The notes below the pieces were generated by a model. It was not told the origin of the DNA. It searched no databases and was given only the letters and a program-made list of their open reading frames with translations. From NCBI RefSeq assembly GCF_002205645.1, contig NZ_NIOF01000004.1, forward strand, positions 1-64,000: a DNA stretch of 64,000 bases. The letters are read 5' to 3'. The stretch comes from Roseateles aquatilis. Lineage in GTDB: Bacteria; Pseudomonadota; Gammaproteobacteria; Burkholderiales; Burkholderiaceae_C. Shown one piece after another: positions 44,595 through 54,953 of this stretch. The position numbers and the translations under genes were made by a program. The stretch's first letter is position 1; every line of letters starts with the position of its first letter.

Positions 44595-45161
44595 ATGTCC
44601 ACAGACCTGCAGCAAGCATTGATCGGCGAATGGACCAGCCTGGCGCCGGAGATCCGGCCCAGCGCGTTGAAGAACGCCGACGGCACCCTCAAGCCCTTCT
44701 ACCTGTCGCGCCATTTCAAGTACGCCGACGGCGACCGCTTCGAGCTCGCCATCCGGAACTTCGCCGATCCCCAGGGACGCGTGGAGATCGCGCGCCTCCT
44801 GATCAAGGGCCACATCGACTGGGTGGGCGATCACCCCATCGCGCCGGGCGCGAAGAAGGTGAACTTCACCGCCGACGAGGCCTATGACGTCACCCCGTTG
44901 CTGCCGCCCTTCGTCGACCTCCTCAACCAGGTGGCCGCCGCCGGCTACGCGCCGTGGCAGGCGGGGCAGACGCAGAGCGTGCTTCGCAAGGCGTTCGCGC
45001 CCTTCGGCCTGGCCGAGGGACAGCTCTTCATGGAGTACGACCTCATCCACCTCGACGGCGATTACCTGTTCTGGGGCGCGCGCAACATCGACGGACGCGG
45101 CTTCGACAGCGAGGCCAACCGTCCGACCAACCTGCAGATCCCGCTGCGCCGCGTGCGCTGA
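44595..45161 (+). CDS. Uncharacterised soluble protein
   Basis: About 188 residues, no signal peptide or membrane segment. I do not recognise the family. Visible features are an N-terminal LIGEWTSLAPEIRPS and YLSRHFKYADGDRFELAIRN, a beta-rich pattern that might be a lipocalin-like binding fold, and a C-terminal YLFWGARNIDGRGFDS. AAGGAGCACCCGCG precedes the ATG. It is divergent from a TetR regulator, which suggests inducible expression, and lies 4 nt from the convergent kinase gene. Confidence 0.75.
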   Translation: MSTDLQQALIGEWTSLAPEIRPSALKNADGTLKPFYLSRHFKYADGDRFELAIRNFADPQGRVEIARLLIKGHIDWVGDHPIAPGAKKVNFTADEAYDVTPLLPPFVDLLNQVAAAGYAPWQAGQTQSVLRKAFAPFGLAEGQLFMEYDLIHLDGDYLFWGARNIDGRGFDSEANRPTNLQIPLRRVR

Positions 45162-45165
45162 CGGC

Positions 45166-46314
45166 TCATTCGTCGCCGAGCGGCGACGGGTCCGCCCCCT
45201 GCGGCAAGGAGAAGCAGAAGGTCGCCCCTTGCCCGGGCGCCGCCGTGGCCCATGCGCGACCGCCGTGGCGCTCCACGATGCGTTGCACGATCGACAGTCC
45301 GATGCCGTGCCCTTCGACTTTCTCGGCCGGCTTCAATCGCACGAAGGCTTCGAACAGTTGCTCCGCGTCCGCCGGATCGAAGCCGGGTCCGTTGTCGCTC
45401 ACGGAGAAGGTCACCACGGCCCCGTCGCGCCGGCCGCCGACGCGAATGATGGCGCCTTGCTTCTCGCGGGAGAACTTCAGCGCGTTGGAAATCAGGTTGG
45501 AGAACACCTGCCGCAACATGGACTCGTCGGCCACGACAGTCGGCAGCGCGCCGATCTCGACGGCCGGCGCGGGCCCCGGCCGCGACGACAACAATTCCGC
45601 GACCGCGCCGCGGACCACGGCGTCCACATCGACCGCCGACAGGGCCAGCGCGCGCCGGCCCATGTGAGACAGACGCATCAGCGCCTCGATCAGTTGCGTC
45701 ATGTGCTGGCCGGCCCGCTGGATATGCGCCAGCCAGTCACGCTCGCGCGGCGGCAAGCTCGCGCCGACCTGCTGCTCCAGGAGCGTGGAGAACCCCACCA
45801 GCGCGTTCAGCGGTGTCTTGAGATCGTGAGAGACCGAGCGCGTGAAGGCATCCAGCTCCCGATTGCTGGCCTCCAGCTCATCGGCGCGGCGCCGCAGGCT
45901 GGCATGCAGCCCGGCATTCTCGCGGCGCAGCCGACCGATCTCGACGGCGCGGCCCAGCACCGGCAGGATGGACGCCAGCCTGAACGGCTTGAGGATGTAG
46001 TCGGTGGCCCCGGAACGCATCGCCTCGACCGCGGTGGCGATGCTGCCCTCCCCGGTCATCACGACGCCCACCAGTTGCGGATCGATCTCCAGCGCCGATC
46101 GCAGCAGCTCGATGCCTGTCTGTCCCGGCATGACGAGATCGGTCAGCAGCACGTCGAACGGGCGCCGCTTCAATTCGGCCAGCGCCGCCTGCGCGCCGGC
46201 CTGGCCCACCACGTCGTAGCCATGGCCGCTCAAGGTGTCGCACAAGGCCTCCATGTGGCGCGCCTCGTCGTCGACGATCAGGAGGCGGGCGCGATCAGGG
46301 CTGTCCGGCGTCAT
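45166..46314 (-). CDS. Receiver-histidine kinase protein
   Basis: About 382 residues with an inverted architecture: N-terminal receiver domain (about 8-125, phospho-Asp in LLTDLVMPG), a short coiled coil, then a HisKA domain with SVSHDLKTPLN (about 157-167) and a HATPase_c domain with NLISNALKF, DNGPGFD and GHGIGLSIV (about 225-370). It has no membrane segment or DNA-binding domain. It would receive phosphate from the upstream hybrid kinase and relay or modulate it by its own kinase. It is last in the operon, 15 nt after the hybrid kinase gene. Confidence 0.9.
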   Translation of the reverse strand: MTPDSPDRARLLIVDDEARHMEALCDTLSGHGYDVVGQAGAQAALAELKRRPFDVLLTDLVMPGQTGIELLRSALEIDPQLVGVVMTGEGSIATAVEAMRSGATDYILKPFRLASILPVLGRAVEIGRLRRENAGLHASLRRRADELEASNRELDAFTRSVSHDLKTPLNALVGFSTLLEQQVGASLPPRERDWLAHIQRAGQHMTQLIEALMRLSHMGRRALALSAVDVDAVVRGAVAELLSSRPGPAPAVEIGALPTVVADESMLRQVFSNLISNALKFSREKQGAIIRVGGRRDGAVVTFSVSDNGPGFDPADAEQLFEAFVRLKPAEKVEGHGIGLSIVQRIVERHGGRAWATAAPGQGATFCFSLPQGADPSPLGDE

Positions 46315-46329
46315 GCGTGTTCTCCCGCG

Positions 46330-49251
46330 TCAGGGTGTTTCCGGGGCGCCGGGCGGTGTCGGTTCGCCGCCTTCCGGCACCGGCCTGGACGCCGCGGCCT
46401 GGGCCGCGCGCCGCAATGCCCGCCGGAGTTCGCGCAGCTTCGGCGGCTTGGCGAGCACGTCGTCGACGTGCCTCGGAATGTCGTCGTCGTCGATCAGCCG
46501 TTGCCCCCAGCCGGTGAGCAGGATCACCGGCGTGCCCGGCGAGGCGGTCTTCACCGCCGTCGCGACCTGTCGGCCGTCGACATGGGGCATGCCCAGATCC
46601 GTCACCACCACCTGGAAACCGCCGTCGCGTCGCGCGGCGTCGCGGAAGGCGTCGATACCGGCCTGCCCCGCGTTGGCGGTCGAGACCGCGTGACCATCGG
46701 CCTCCAGCGTTTCCTGCAGGGATCGCAGCAACAGCGGATCGTCGTCGACCAGCAGGACCCGCAGCGGCGGCGGCTTCTCGTCCGGCTCGACCGAGGCCGG
46801 CATGGCGCCGGAGTCCGGCGACGGCGCGGCGAAACGCAGCGCCACCCGGGTGCCCTGCCCCACCTCGCTGCTGATCTCCAGATCCGCGCCGTGCCGCTGC
46901 GCGATGCCATAGACCATCGCCAGGCCCAGGCCGGTGCCGCGCTCGCCCTTGGTGGTGAAGAACGGATCGAGGCAACGGCGGCGGGTCGCCTCGTCCATGC
47001 CCGCCCCGTTGTCGATGACTTCCAGCATCACCACCGCGCCCGTGCCCGTGCCCGTGCCCCCGGGCACGGGGCCGTCCACGGTGCCCGTGCGCAGCGTCAG
47101 GTCGCCGCCGTCCGGCATGGCGTCGACGGCGTTGAAGATCAGGTTGATCATCGCCTCCCGCAACTCGCTGTCCGTGCCCAGCACCTCCGGATCACCGGGC
47201 GACAGCTCGGTGCGGAGTCTGATGACGGCGCCGCGCTGTTGCGGCATGTCGCTCCAGCGCGCGCGCGTCAGTTCCACCACCTGCCCGACCAGCTGGTTCA
47301 GCGGCACGCGCACGAGCGCCGCGCCGGTCTCGCGCTGCCGGTAGAACTCGCGCATGCGCGCCACCGTCGCGGCCACGTCGTCGATCGCCTGGGCGATGTT
47401 GGTCAGCGCGCGGCGCGCCGAGGCGCTCAAGCCCGGCTCGCGCTCCAGCAGGCTCTCGGTGTAGAGCATCGCCGGCGAGATCGCGTTATTGATGTCGTGC
47501 GCGATGCCGCTGGCCATCTGCCCGAGCGCGCGCAGGCGCTCCTGCTGCAGGATCGCCTGCTGCGTCAGGCGCAGGTCGTCATAGGCCTGATGCAGCGCGC
47601 CATAGAGCTGCGCCTGGTGGCTGGCCAGGCTGACATGCTCGCTGAGCTGTTGCAGGAACTCGCAGTCGCTGCTGCTGAAGGCCTGCGGCGCCCGCCGGGC
47701 CGCGACCAGCACGCCGAACACGCGGTTCTCCGACTGCAGCGGCGCGATCACCAGCGATCGCAGCCCACCGCGCGCCAGGCGCTCGGGGAACGGGAACGGC
47801 AGGACGCTCACGTCGGGCTCGTAGACCAGTTGCCCCTTCACGCATTGCGACAGGCCGTTGCCGTCGATCGAGAACGCGGCCTGCTCGGGCATCGCGATCT
47901 CCGTGGCCAGCGGCGCGCTCTTGGCGCCGACGGCGATGACCCGCATCGCGTCGCCGCTCTCGTCGCGCAGGCAGACGCAGCTGAAGTCCACCGGCGCGTT
48001 GTCCTCCAGGTTGCGGATCACGGCCTGGAAGATGCTGTGCAGGTCCTGCCGCTCGCCGATCGCGCGCGTGATCTGGTTCAGCAGGTCCAGCCGCGCAAGC
48101 TGCGCCTTGAGCCTGGCCTCGCCCTGCTTGCGATCGGTGATGTCACGCAGGAACGCGCAGAAGCTCACCGCGTCGTCGGTCCGGATGGCCGTGATCGCGA
48201 GCTCGACGGGAAACTCGGCCCCGTCGCGGCGCAGCGCGCGCAGCTCGACGCGCTGGTTCAGCACCGTCTCCACGCCGGTGTCCAGATAGCGCCGCAGGCC
48301 GATGCGATGGGCCTCGCGGAAGCGCTCGGGCACGATGGTGTCCGCGAGCAATCGACCCACGGCCTCCTCGCGCTGCCATCCGAAGACCACCTCGGCTTGA
48401 GGATTCCAGCGCGTGATCCGCCCCTCCCTGTCGATGTTGACGACGGCGTCGAGCGCGGAATCCACGATCAGGCGGGTCTGCTCCTCGCTCTGGGCCAGAC
48501 GATCACGCGATACCGTCGTCGTGCCGAGCAACGCGCTCATGCGGTCGAACTCGCGCGCCAGGTCGGCGATCTCGTCGGACCCGGTGCTGCCTATCGTGTG
48601 CGCCAGATCGCCGGCGCCCACCCGCAGCATGCCTTCGCGCAGCCGGGCCAGCGGCCGGGCGATGCCGCGGGAGACCAGGAACATGCCGACGGCCACCATG
48701 ACGACCAGGATGGCCGACAGCGCCGTGACGATGGTGAAGGCCCGATGCTGCGCCGTGGCGACCACCTCCCGGCTGATGTCCTGCAGGCGGAACGATTCGG
48801 TCATCATGATCAGCGTCAGGCGGGACATGGCGGCGGTCAGGCGCCCCGTCCACTCCTCCAGGACATGCGGGTCGCCCTCGCCCGCCGAGCGGGCGCGCTG
48901 GGCCTGCACCAGCTCCGCGAAGAGCGCCGGGCACTTCTCGTAGGCCGCGCGGACCTGCGCGATGCTTTCGCGCTCCGCGCCGGCATCGAAGTCCCGCGCG
49001 CGATCGAGCACGGCGCCCAGCGAGCCGTAGGTGCTGGCCCATTGCGTCTCGATGCGGACCTCCGGCTGGCGCGCGTACTCCAGCGTCAGGTAGCGCAGGC
49101 CCGCCACCGATTCGACGATGTCGGCGGCCTCGCGGTTCTTGCGCACGCCGTCGGCGACCTGCCGACTCGACGCCCCCAGCGCGATCGCGATCGCCAGCGC
49201 CGCGAGCGCGCAGGCCCCACCGACGATCGCCAACCGGATCGATATCTTCAT
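46330..49251 (-). CDS. Membrane hybrid sensor histidine kinase
   Basis: About 973 residues: membrane helix (about 8-28), periplasmic sensor (about 30-170), second helix (about 173-193), HAMP (about 195-245), PAS (about 255-370), GAF (about 390-540), HisKA with GIAHDINNAISPA (about 570), HATPase_c with NLIFNAVDA, DNGAGMD and GTGLGLAMV, and a C-terminal receiver (about 830-945, phospho-Asp in VVTDLGMPH). It starts 4 nt after a lipoprotein binding-protein gene, so that protein may feed ligand information to its periplasmic domain. A small Gly-Thr repeat (three GCCCGT units at about 47040) lies in the ATPase domain. Confidence 0.92.
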   Translation of the reverse strand: MKISIRLAIVGGACALAALAIAIALGASSRQVADGVRKNREAADIVESVAGLRYLTLEYARQPEVRIETQWASTYGSLGAVLDRARDFDAGAERESIAQVRAAYEKCPALFAELVQAQRARSAGEGDPHVLEEWTGRLTAAMSRLTLIMMTESFRLQDISREVVATAQHRAFTIVTALSAILVVMVAVGMFLVSRGIARPLARLREGMLRVGAGDLAHTIGSTGSDEIADLAREFDRMSALLGTTTVSRDRLAQSEEQTRLIVDSALDAVVNIDREGRITRWNPQAEVVFGWQREEAVGRLLADTIVPERFREAHRIGLRRYLDTGVETVLNQRVELRALRRDGAEFPVELAITAIRTDDAVSFCAFLRDITDRKQGEARLKAQLARLDLLNQITRAIGERQDLHSIFQAVIRNLEDNAPVDFSCVCLRDESGDAMRVIAVGAKSAPLATEIAMPEQAAFSIDGNGLSQCVKGQLVYEPDVSVLPFPFPERLARGGLRSLVIAPLQSENRVFGVLVAARRAPQAFSSSDCEFLQQLSEHVSLASHQAQLYGALHQAYDDLRLTQQAILQQERLRALGQMASGIAHDINNAISPAMLYTESLLEREPGLSASARRALTNIAQAIDDVAATVARMREFYRQRETGAALVRVPLNQLVGQVVELTRARWSDMPQQRGAVIRLRTELSPGDPEVLGTDSELREAMINLIFNAVDAMPDGGDLTLRTGTVDGPVPGGTGTGTGAVVMLEVIDNGAGMDEATRRRCLDPFFTTKGERGTGLGLAMVYGIAQRHGADLEISSEVGQGTRVALRFAAPSPDSGAMPASVEPDEKPPPLRVLLVDDDPLLLRSLQETLEADGHAVSTANAGQAGIDAFRDAARRDGGFQVVVTDLGMPHVDGRQVATAVKTASPGTPVILLTGWGQRLIDDDDIPRHVDDVLAKPPKLRELRRALRRAAQAAASRPVPEGGEPTPPGAPETP

Positions 49252-49255
49252 GACG

Positions 49256-50296
49256 CTAATGAATGATCGTGACCGAACGCGGCTTGACCGACGCCAGCCC
49301 GTCCAGATAGACCGCGTCCAGGAAGTTCGGCGCCTGCCTCGCCTCCACGACCCGGTTCCGCATCGCCCAGCGCCCCTGGTCCTCCAGCACCACCAGCAGG
49401 TGCTGCTCCAGCCCCAGCGCGAACCGGCTGCGATCGAGCAATTGCCGGGCCTCCTCGGGGGATTTGTCCAGTGCTTGCGCGACGATGGGCGCGCAGGCGG
49501 CCGGGTCGCGCGCCAGCAGTTGCTCGGCGCGCTCCAGCGCCGTGAGCAGCCGCCGCGTCGCCTCGCTGCGCTGGCGCGCGAACTGGCGCGAGGCGGTCAG
49601 GTTGAACGTCGAGTCGTAGATGCCTTCGCTGGGGAACACCGCCGCGCGATCACCCAGCCGCCGACGCGCGTCGGCGACCATGGGCTCCCAGGTCGCGATC
49701 GCGTCCGCCTCGCCGCGCTCCAGCGCGTCGACCAGGTCGCGCGGCTTCCTGTCGATCACCTGGACGTCCGCGCGGGACAGGCGTTGCCTCACCAGCATGA
49801 CATCGAGCACGAAGTCGCCGCTCGTGCCGGCGCTGACGGCAACGCGTCTCCCCTTGAGCGACGCGACCGTCGTGATGCCCCGGTCCGTGCGGCCCACGAT
49901 GGCGTGGTCGCTCTGGGTCGACAGGGTGGCCAGGATCGCGACCGGTTGCCCCCGCACCGCCGCCAGCGCGATCGGCAGCTCCGCCACGGTGGCGACATCG
50001 GCCTGGCCGGCGATCACCGCATCCAGCGCGGCCTTGCCCGAGGGGTGATGTTGCACCGTGACCTTCAGGCCCTGCTGCTCGAAGTAGCCCTTGGCGACGG
50101 CCACGAAAGTCGGGGCGGCACCGACGTAGGGCGTGACGGCCAGCACGATGGATTCCGGGGGGGCCGATGCCGGCGGCGTCGACGCGGGCGCGTCGACGTC
50201 ACAACCGATCAGGACGGCCGCGAGGATGGCGAGCGGCCAAGCCCACCTGACGCGCGACCGCCAAACGGTCGAGCACTTCTCTCTCGTGAAGCGCAT
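49256..50296 (-). CDS. Substrate-binding lipoprotein (SsuA/NMT1 type)
   Basis: About 346 residues with a lipoprotein signal (lipobox LIGC, Cys about 32), a Pro/Ala linker and a NitT/TauT/SsuA-like binding fold: VAVAKGYFEQQGLKVTV, GKAALDAVIAGQADVATVAELP and EADAIATWEP. Such proteins normally serve ABC importers of sulfonates, nitrate or thiamine precursors, but no permease or ATPase is nearby. The two kinase genes follow instead, so it may be the ligand-sensing part of the signalling system. GGGAGG lies just before the ATG. Confidence 0.88.
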   Translation of the reverse strand: MRFTREKCSTVWRSRVRWAWPLAILAAVLIGCDVDAPASTPPASAPPESIVLAVTPYVGAAPTFVAVAKGYFEQQGLKVTVQHHPSGKAALDAVIAGQADVATVAELPIALAAVRGQPVAILATLSTQSDHAIVGRTDRGITTVASLKGRRVAVSAGTSGDFVLDVMLVRQRLSRADVQVIDRKPRDLVDALERGEADAIATWEPMVADARRRLGDRAAVFPSEGIYDSTFNLTASRQFARQRSEATRRLLTALERAEQLLARDPAACAPIVAQALDKSPEEARQLLDRSRFALGLEQHLLVVLEDQGRWAMRNRVVEARQAPNFLDAVYLDGLASVKPRSVTIIH

Positions 50297-50531
50297 CGCA
50301 GCCTCCCTGCGGTTCCGAGCCCACCCGTCCAGGTGTCTCGCCACCGGTCGTCCGGGCAACGTCGAACGCACGACGCCCGCCGCCGGCAAGTGACTCAAGC
50401 ATTAGAGAGCGGCGGGCCGGCAATGTCCAGCGCGGACGACAAGTGTCGGCGGCACCACCAGCGCCGCCGGCCCGTCAGGCGCGACGCCCCGGGACCGTCA
50501 AGAACAGGTCAAGGCCTGCGCCGCGGTCCGA

Positions 50532-52685
50532 TCAACGGCCCAGCATCGCCGCCAGCTCCCCTGCCGGCACCGCCTTGCTGAAGTAGAAGCCCTGCAGCTC
50601 GTCGCAGCCCCGATCGCGCAGGAAGTCCACCTGCGGCAAGGTCTCGACGCCCTCGGCCACGACGTTCAGTCCGAGGGACTTGGCCATCGTGATGATGGCC
50701 TGCGCGATGGCCTGGTCCTCGCCGCTGCCCTCCAGATCCCGCACGAACGCGCGGTCGATCTTGAGCGTGTCGATCGGGAAGCGCTTCAGGTTGGCCAGCG
50801 ACGAGTAGCCGGTGCCGAAGTCGTCCACCGCCAATCGCAGCCCCATGCGCTTGAAGCCCGCCAGCAGCGACATGGCGCGCTCGATGTCGCGCATCAGCAT
50901 GCTCTCGGTGATCTCCAGCTCCAGGCTGGCCGGATCCACGCCGGTCGCGGCCACGATCGCGGCAACGTCGTCGAACAGGTTCTCGTCCGAGAACTGCCGC
51001 GCCGACAGGTTCACCGCCATGACAAGGTCGCCCACGCCCTCGCGCTTCCACGCCACCTGTTGGCGGCAGGCCTGCTCCAGCACCCAGCGGCCGAGCGGCA
51101 CGATCAGGCCCGTCTCCTCGGCCACCGGGATGAACCTGGCCGGCGACACCGCCCCCATGTCGGGATGAGGCCAGCGCAGCAGCGCCTCCACGCCCTTGAT
51201 GCGACCGTCCGCGGCCAGGACCTTGGGCTGGTAATGCAGTTGCAACTGCCCCTGGTCGAAGGCGCGCTGCAGTTCCGACTCGAAGGCCAGGCGCTCGATC
51301 GAATGGCGGTTCAACGCCGGTGAATAGAACGCGAAGCCGTTGCGCCCGTCCTCCTTGGCCTGATAAAGCGCGATGTCCGCGTGTTTCATCAGCGTGGGCT
51401 CGTCGGTGCCGTCGTCCGGATAGACGCTGATGCCGATGCTGGCGGTGACGCGCAACTCCTGACCCTCCAGGCGCAGCGGCGACGACAGCGCCTTCAGCAA
51501 CTTGCGGGCGACGGTGCCCAGCCGCTCGGGCTGGTCCACGTCGGGCAGCAACAGCACGAACTCGTCGCCGCCCAGGCGGGCGATCAGGTCGCTCTCCCGC
51601 ATGCATTGGGTCAGCCGCGCGGCCATGTCCCGGAGCAACGCGTCGCCGGCCTCGTGGCCCAGCGTGTCGTTGACGTTCTTGAAACGGTCCAGGTCCACGA
51701 CGACCAGGGCCAGCCGCCGCCCATAACGCGCCGCCTCGGCCAGCGCCTGCGTCATCAGGCGCGCGTACTGCGTGCGGTTGGCCAGGCCGGTCAGCTTGTC
51801 GCTGTAGGCCAGGATCTCCACCTGGCGGGCGGCCTCCTTGGCCATCTCCGTCTCCAGCAGCAGCTCCAGGTAGCTCCGCTGCAGGTCCGCGGCCATGGTG
51901 TTGAAGGCCAGCGTGAGCTCGCCGATCTCGTCACGGTCCTGCGGCATCAGCGCCGGCGCGGGCGTGCCGCGAGAGAAACCGCGCACCGCCTGGTGGAGCT
52001 CCCGGACGCCGCGCGTGATCCGCCCCGAGACGCGGAACCCGAACACCCCGATGCCCAGGCACGCCGCGAGCCCCGCCGCCCCCACCAGGTACAGCGTGCC
52101 CACCTCGGCCTCGAAGAGCTGCAGGGCGATGTCGGTGTACTCCAGCACCACCGCGCCGACGATGCGCGCGTCCGGCCGCGGCGCGTCACGCATCGGCACG
52201 ACCATCTGCTTGGCGCCGTTGGGATGCTGCGCGCTGATCTCGACGAAGCCGCGCGGCACGCCGTCGCGCATCGTGGCCTCGACTTCGCCGCCGCGGTCCT
52301 CGCGATAGATCTCGCCGAGCTCGGACTTCAGGATGTCCGCCATCGTCCGGCGCTCGCGGTCGACGATGAAGAGGTCGCGCTTGTAGAGGTCGTCCAGGCC
52401 TTCGACATAGGCCTGCAGGGCGTTGCTGTTGAAGGTGGCGCTGTAGGCGACGGAGGCCGCCAGATTCCTGGCCTCCAGCCGGGCCGCCGTCTCGATGGCG
52501 TCCAGTTGCACGGCGATCACGGTGCCCGTCAGCGCGAGCACCGTCACGCAGGCGGCGCCCACGGCGGCCAGCATGCGCGCGCGGATGCCGAAGGCGATGG
52601 GGCGATCCGCCTGCGTCTGGCGGTCGCCGGCGGCCGGATCGGGCGCGGCGCGGGCCGCCGAGTCACCGGGATGAACGATCGACAT
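50532..52685 (-). CDS. GGDEF-EAL cyclic-di-GMP protein
   Basis: About 717 residues: membrane helix (about 35-60), periplasmic region, second helix (about 195-215), HAMP (about 215-270), GGDEF domain with RLGGDEF (about 375) and EAL domain with GVEALLRW (about 485), plus ITESMLM, DDFGTGYSS and KIDRAFV. Both active sites look intact, so it may make or break c-di-GMP depending on signals. The start MSIVHPGD is chosen over a longer reading. It stands alone between the kinase operon and the siderophore locus. Confidence 0.92.
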   Translation of the reverse strand: MSIVHPGDSAARAAPDPAAGDRQTQADRPIAFGIRARMLAAVGAACVTVLALTGTVIAVQLDAIETAARLEARNLAASVAYSATFNSNALQAYVEGLDDLYKRDLFIVDRERRTMADILKSELGEIYREDRGGEVEATMRDGVPRGFVEISAQHPNGAKQMVVPMRDAPRPDARIVGAVVLEYTDIALQLFEAEVGTLYLVGAAGLAACLGIGVFGFRVSGRITRGVRELHQAVRGFSRGTPAPALMPQDRDEIGELTLAFNTMAADLQRSYLELLLETEMAKEAARQVEILAYSDKLTGLANRTQYARLMTQALAEAARYGRRLALVVVDLDRFKNVNDTLGHEAGDALLRDMAARLTQCMRESDLIARLGGDEFVLLLPDVDQPERLGTVARKLLKALSSPLRLEGQELRVTASIGISVYPDDGTDEPTLMKHADIALYQAKEDGRNGFAFYSPALNRHSIERLAFESELQRAFDQGQLQLHYQPKVLAADGRIKGVEALLRWPHPDMGAVSPARFIPVAEETGLIVPLGRWVLEQACRQQVAWKREGVGDLVMAVNLSARQFSDENLFDDVAAIVAATGVDPASLELEITESMLMRDIERAMSLLAGFKRMGLRLAVDDFGTGYSSLANLKRFPIDTLKIDRAFVRDLEGSGEDQAIAQAIITMAKSLGLNVVAEGVETLPQVDFLRDRGCDELQGFYFSKAVPAGELAAMLGR

Positions 52686-52793
52686 GAACAAGCCCCTGGA
52701 CGCATTCTGACGATGCGCCTGCGGGCGAGCTTGCATGGGCCACCGCGCGGCGTCAACCTCGTCAGCCCCGGGGGGGACAGGCCGTCCGGGCGG

Positions 52794-54548
52794 CTAGTCG
52801 GCGGCCTGGTTCGCGGCGCTCGCCGTGCCGCCGACGCCGCGGGCTCCGACCTCGCCCGCCGCCTCGGCCCGCGGGGCGATCGCGGCCGGATTCTCCAGCG
52901 CGTTCTCCGGCGCGTTCTCCGGCGCGGTCTCCGGCGCGTCGCCGCCCGCCACCACCTGCCCATCCTCCATGCGGACGATGCGATCGGCCAGGTGGAAGTA
53001 GCGATCGTCGTGAGAGATCACCAGCACGCATTTCCCACGCGCGCGCAGCTCGGGCAGCAGCTCGCGGTAGAAGACTTCCTTGAACAGCGGGTCCTGGTCC
53101 GCGGCCCACTCGTCGAAGACCAGGAACGGGCGGTCCTCCAGGTAGGACACCACCAGCGCCAGCCGCTTGCGCTGGCCTTGCGACAGCTGCCGCGTGGTGA
53201 AGGCGCCGCCCTTCACCTGCACCTTGCCGTCCAGCAACAGTTTCTCCAGCAACCGGTTGCCGCGGTCGTCCAGGTCCGGGGAGGCGCCGTCCAGCAGTTG
53301 CTCGAAGAGGTGGAAGTCGGAAAAGATCGCGCTGAACAGCTGCCGGTAGTCGTCACGGTCCGCGTCGCCCACGGGATGCCCGTCCAGCACGATGGCGCCG
53401 CGGTCGGGCCGGTACAGGCCGGCCAGCAGCTTGGCCAGCGAGGTCTTGCCGCTGCCGTTGCCGCCCACCAGGAAGGTGATCTCGCCGGGGCGGAAGCTCA
53501 GGTGGACGGGCCCGAGCGCGAAGATCTCGTTGGCGCCCTCGTGGAAGTAGCGATGCCCGACGCCGCTCAGCCGCACGCTGCGGAAGGTCCGCGGCGCGGC
53601 CGGCGTCGCGAGCGTCGTCTGGGGCTCGATGCGTTCGAGCTGCCGGGTGATCTCGTCGATGCGGGCGCCCGACACACGCGCCAGGTTGGCCTTGGGCAGG
53701 CACAGCAGCAGCGTCTCCAGCGGCGCCACCATGTAGACGAAGACCAGCGCGAAGCCGGTCATGACCTTGACCCGGTCCGGCACGTCCCCGACCAGCGCGA
53801 ACAGCACCAGCCCGATGAAGCCGTAGATCAGGAAGTTGCCCCAGGACGCCGACAGCACGAAGACCGACATGCCGACGGCGCGCTCGCGCCGCACCGTCTC
53901 GATCGAATCACCCAGCACCGCGTCGGCGAAGTGGCGGCGCTTGGCCGCGTTCAGGCGCAGCTCCTTGGCGCCGTCGACCAGCGAGCGGAAGTGGTCGAAG
54001 AGGCGGTCCTGCTCCTTCGCGGCCGTGTCCAGGTGGCGGATGGCCCGCAGGTGGGCCAGGTGATACCCCAGCGAGCCCAGCCCGATCACCACCACCGCCG
54101 CGGCGAAGACCGACCACGACAGCCAGGCCATGTAGACCATGCAGCCCGCCACGATGATGGCGTTGACCAGGATGGTGGGGAAGCTGACGAAGAAGTCGGC
54201 CACCCGCGCGCTGTGCTCGGACAGCGCGGACTGCACCTTGGGCGCGCCCAGCTCCTCCAGCCTGCGGTAGTCCGCCGCCAGCACGCGGGCCGAGATGAAG
54301 CGGCGCAGCTCGGCATGGGCGCGCTGGCTCAGGCGCTCGAACATCACCGAGGCCACCATCTGGCTGAGCATCGCCCCGAGCGCCGCGGCCGCGAAGCGCC
54401 AGGCCAGCGCGCCGCGGTCCGCGTCGTCCTGGGTCAGCGCCGCGTTGATCTGCGCCACCACCAGCACGCTGCAGATGCCCGAGGCCACGCTGGCCAAACC
54501 CGCCGCCCACAGCAGCAGGCGGGACTGTCGAATCAGATAAGAAAGCAC
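52794..54548 (-). CDS. PvdE/SyrD-like cyclic-peptide or siderophore ABC exporter
   Basis: About 584 residues: six membrane segments then an ATPase domain with Walker A GGNGSGKTS, the unusual signature LSQGQRKR and Walker B FLVFDEWAADQDP. These are features of the cyclic-peptide exporter family (PvdE, SyrD, OrbE). PvdE moves acylated pyoverdine precursor into the periplasm, so the likely cargo here is the siderophore made by the neighbouring genes. The C-terminal tail contains repeated Pro-Glu-Asn units (APENAPENALEN). The start is GTG at 54548 (VLSYLIRQ); longer readings extend into an arginine-rich stretch. Confidence 0.9.
   Translation of the reverse strand: MLSYLIRQSRLLLWAAGLASVASGICSVLVVAQINAALTQDDADRGALAWRFAAAALGAMLSQMVASVMFERLSQRAHAELRRFISARVLAADYRRLEELGAPKVQSALSEHSARVADFFVSFPTILVNAIIVAGCMVYMAWLSWSVFAAAVVVIGLGSLGYHLAHLRAIRHLDTAAKEQDRLFDHFRSLVDGAKELRLNAAKRRHFADAVLGDSIETVRRERAVGMSVFVLSASWGNFLIYGFIGLVLFALVGDVPDRVKVMTGFALVFVYMVAPLETLLLCLPKANLARVSGARIDEITRQLERIEPQTTLATPAAPRTFRSVRLSGVGHRYFHEGANEIFALGPVHLSFRPGEITFLVGGNGSGKTSLAKLLAGLYRPDRGAIVLDGHPVGDADRDDYRQLFSAIFSDFHLFEQLLDGASPDLDDRGNRLLEKLLLDGKVQVKGGAFTTRQLSQGQRKRLALVVSYLEDRPFLVFDEWAADQDPLFKEVFYRELLPELRARGKCVLVISHDDRYFHLADRIVRMEDGQVVAGGDAPETAPENAPENALENPAAIAPRAEAAGEVGARGVGGTASAANQAAD

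Positions 54549-54953
<405 letters not shown>

Noticed and set aside
44884-49266. 1460-residue frame opposite the kinase genes
   Set aside because: It covers both strongly conserved kinases in antisense and has no domain signature.
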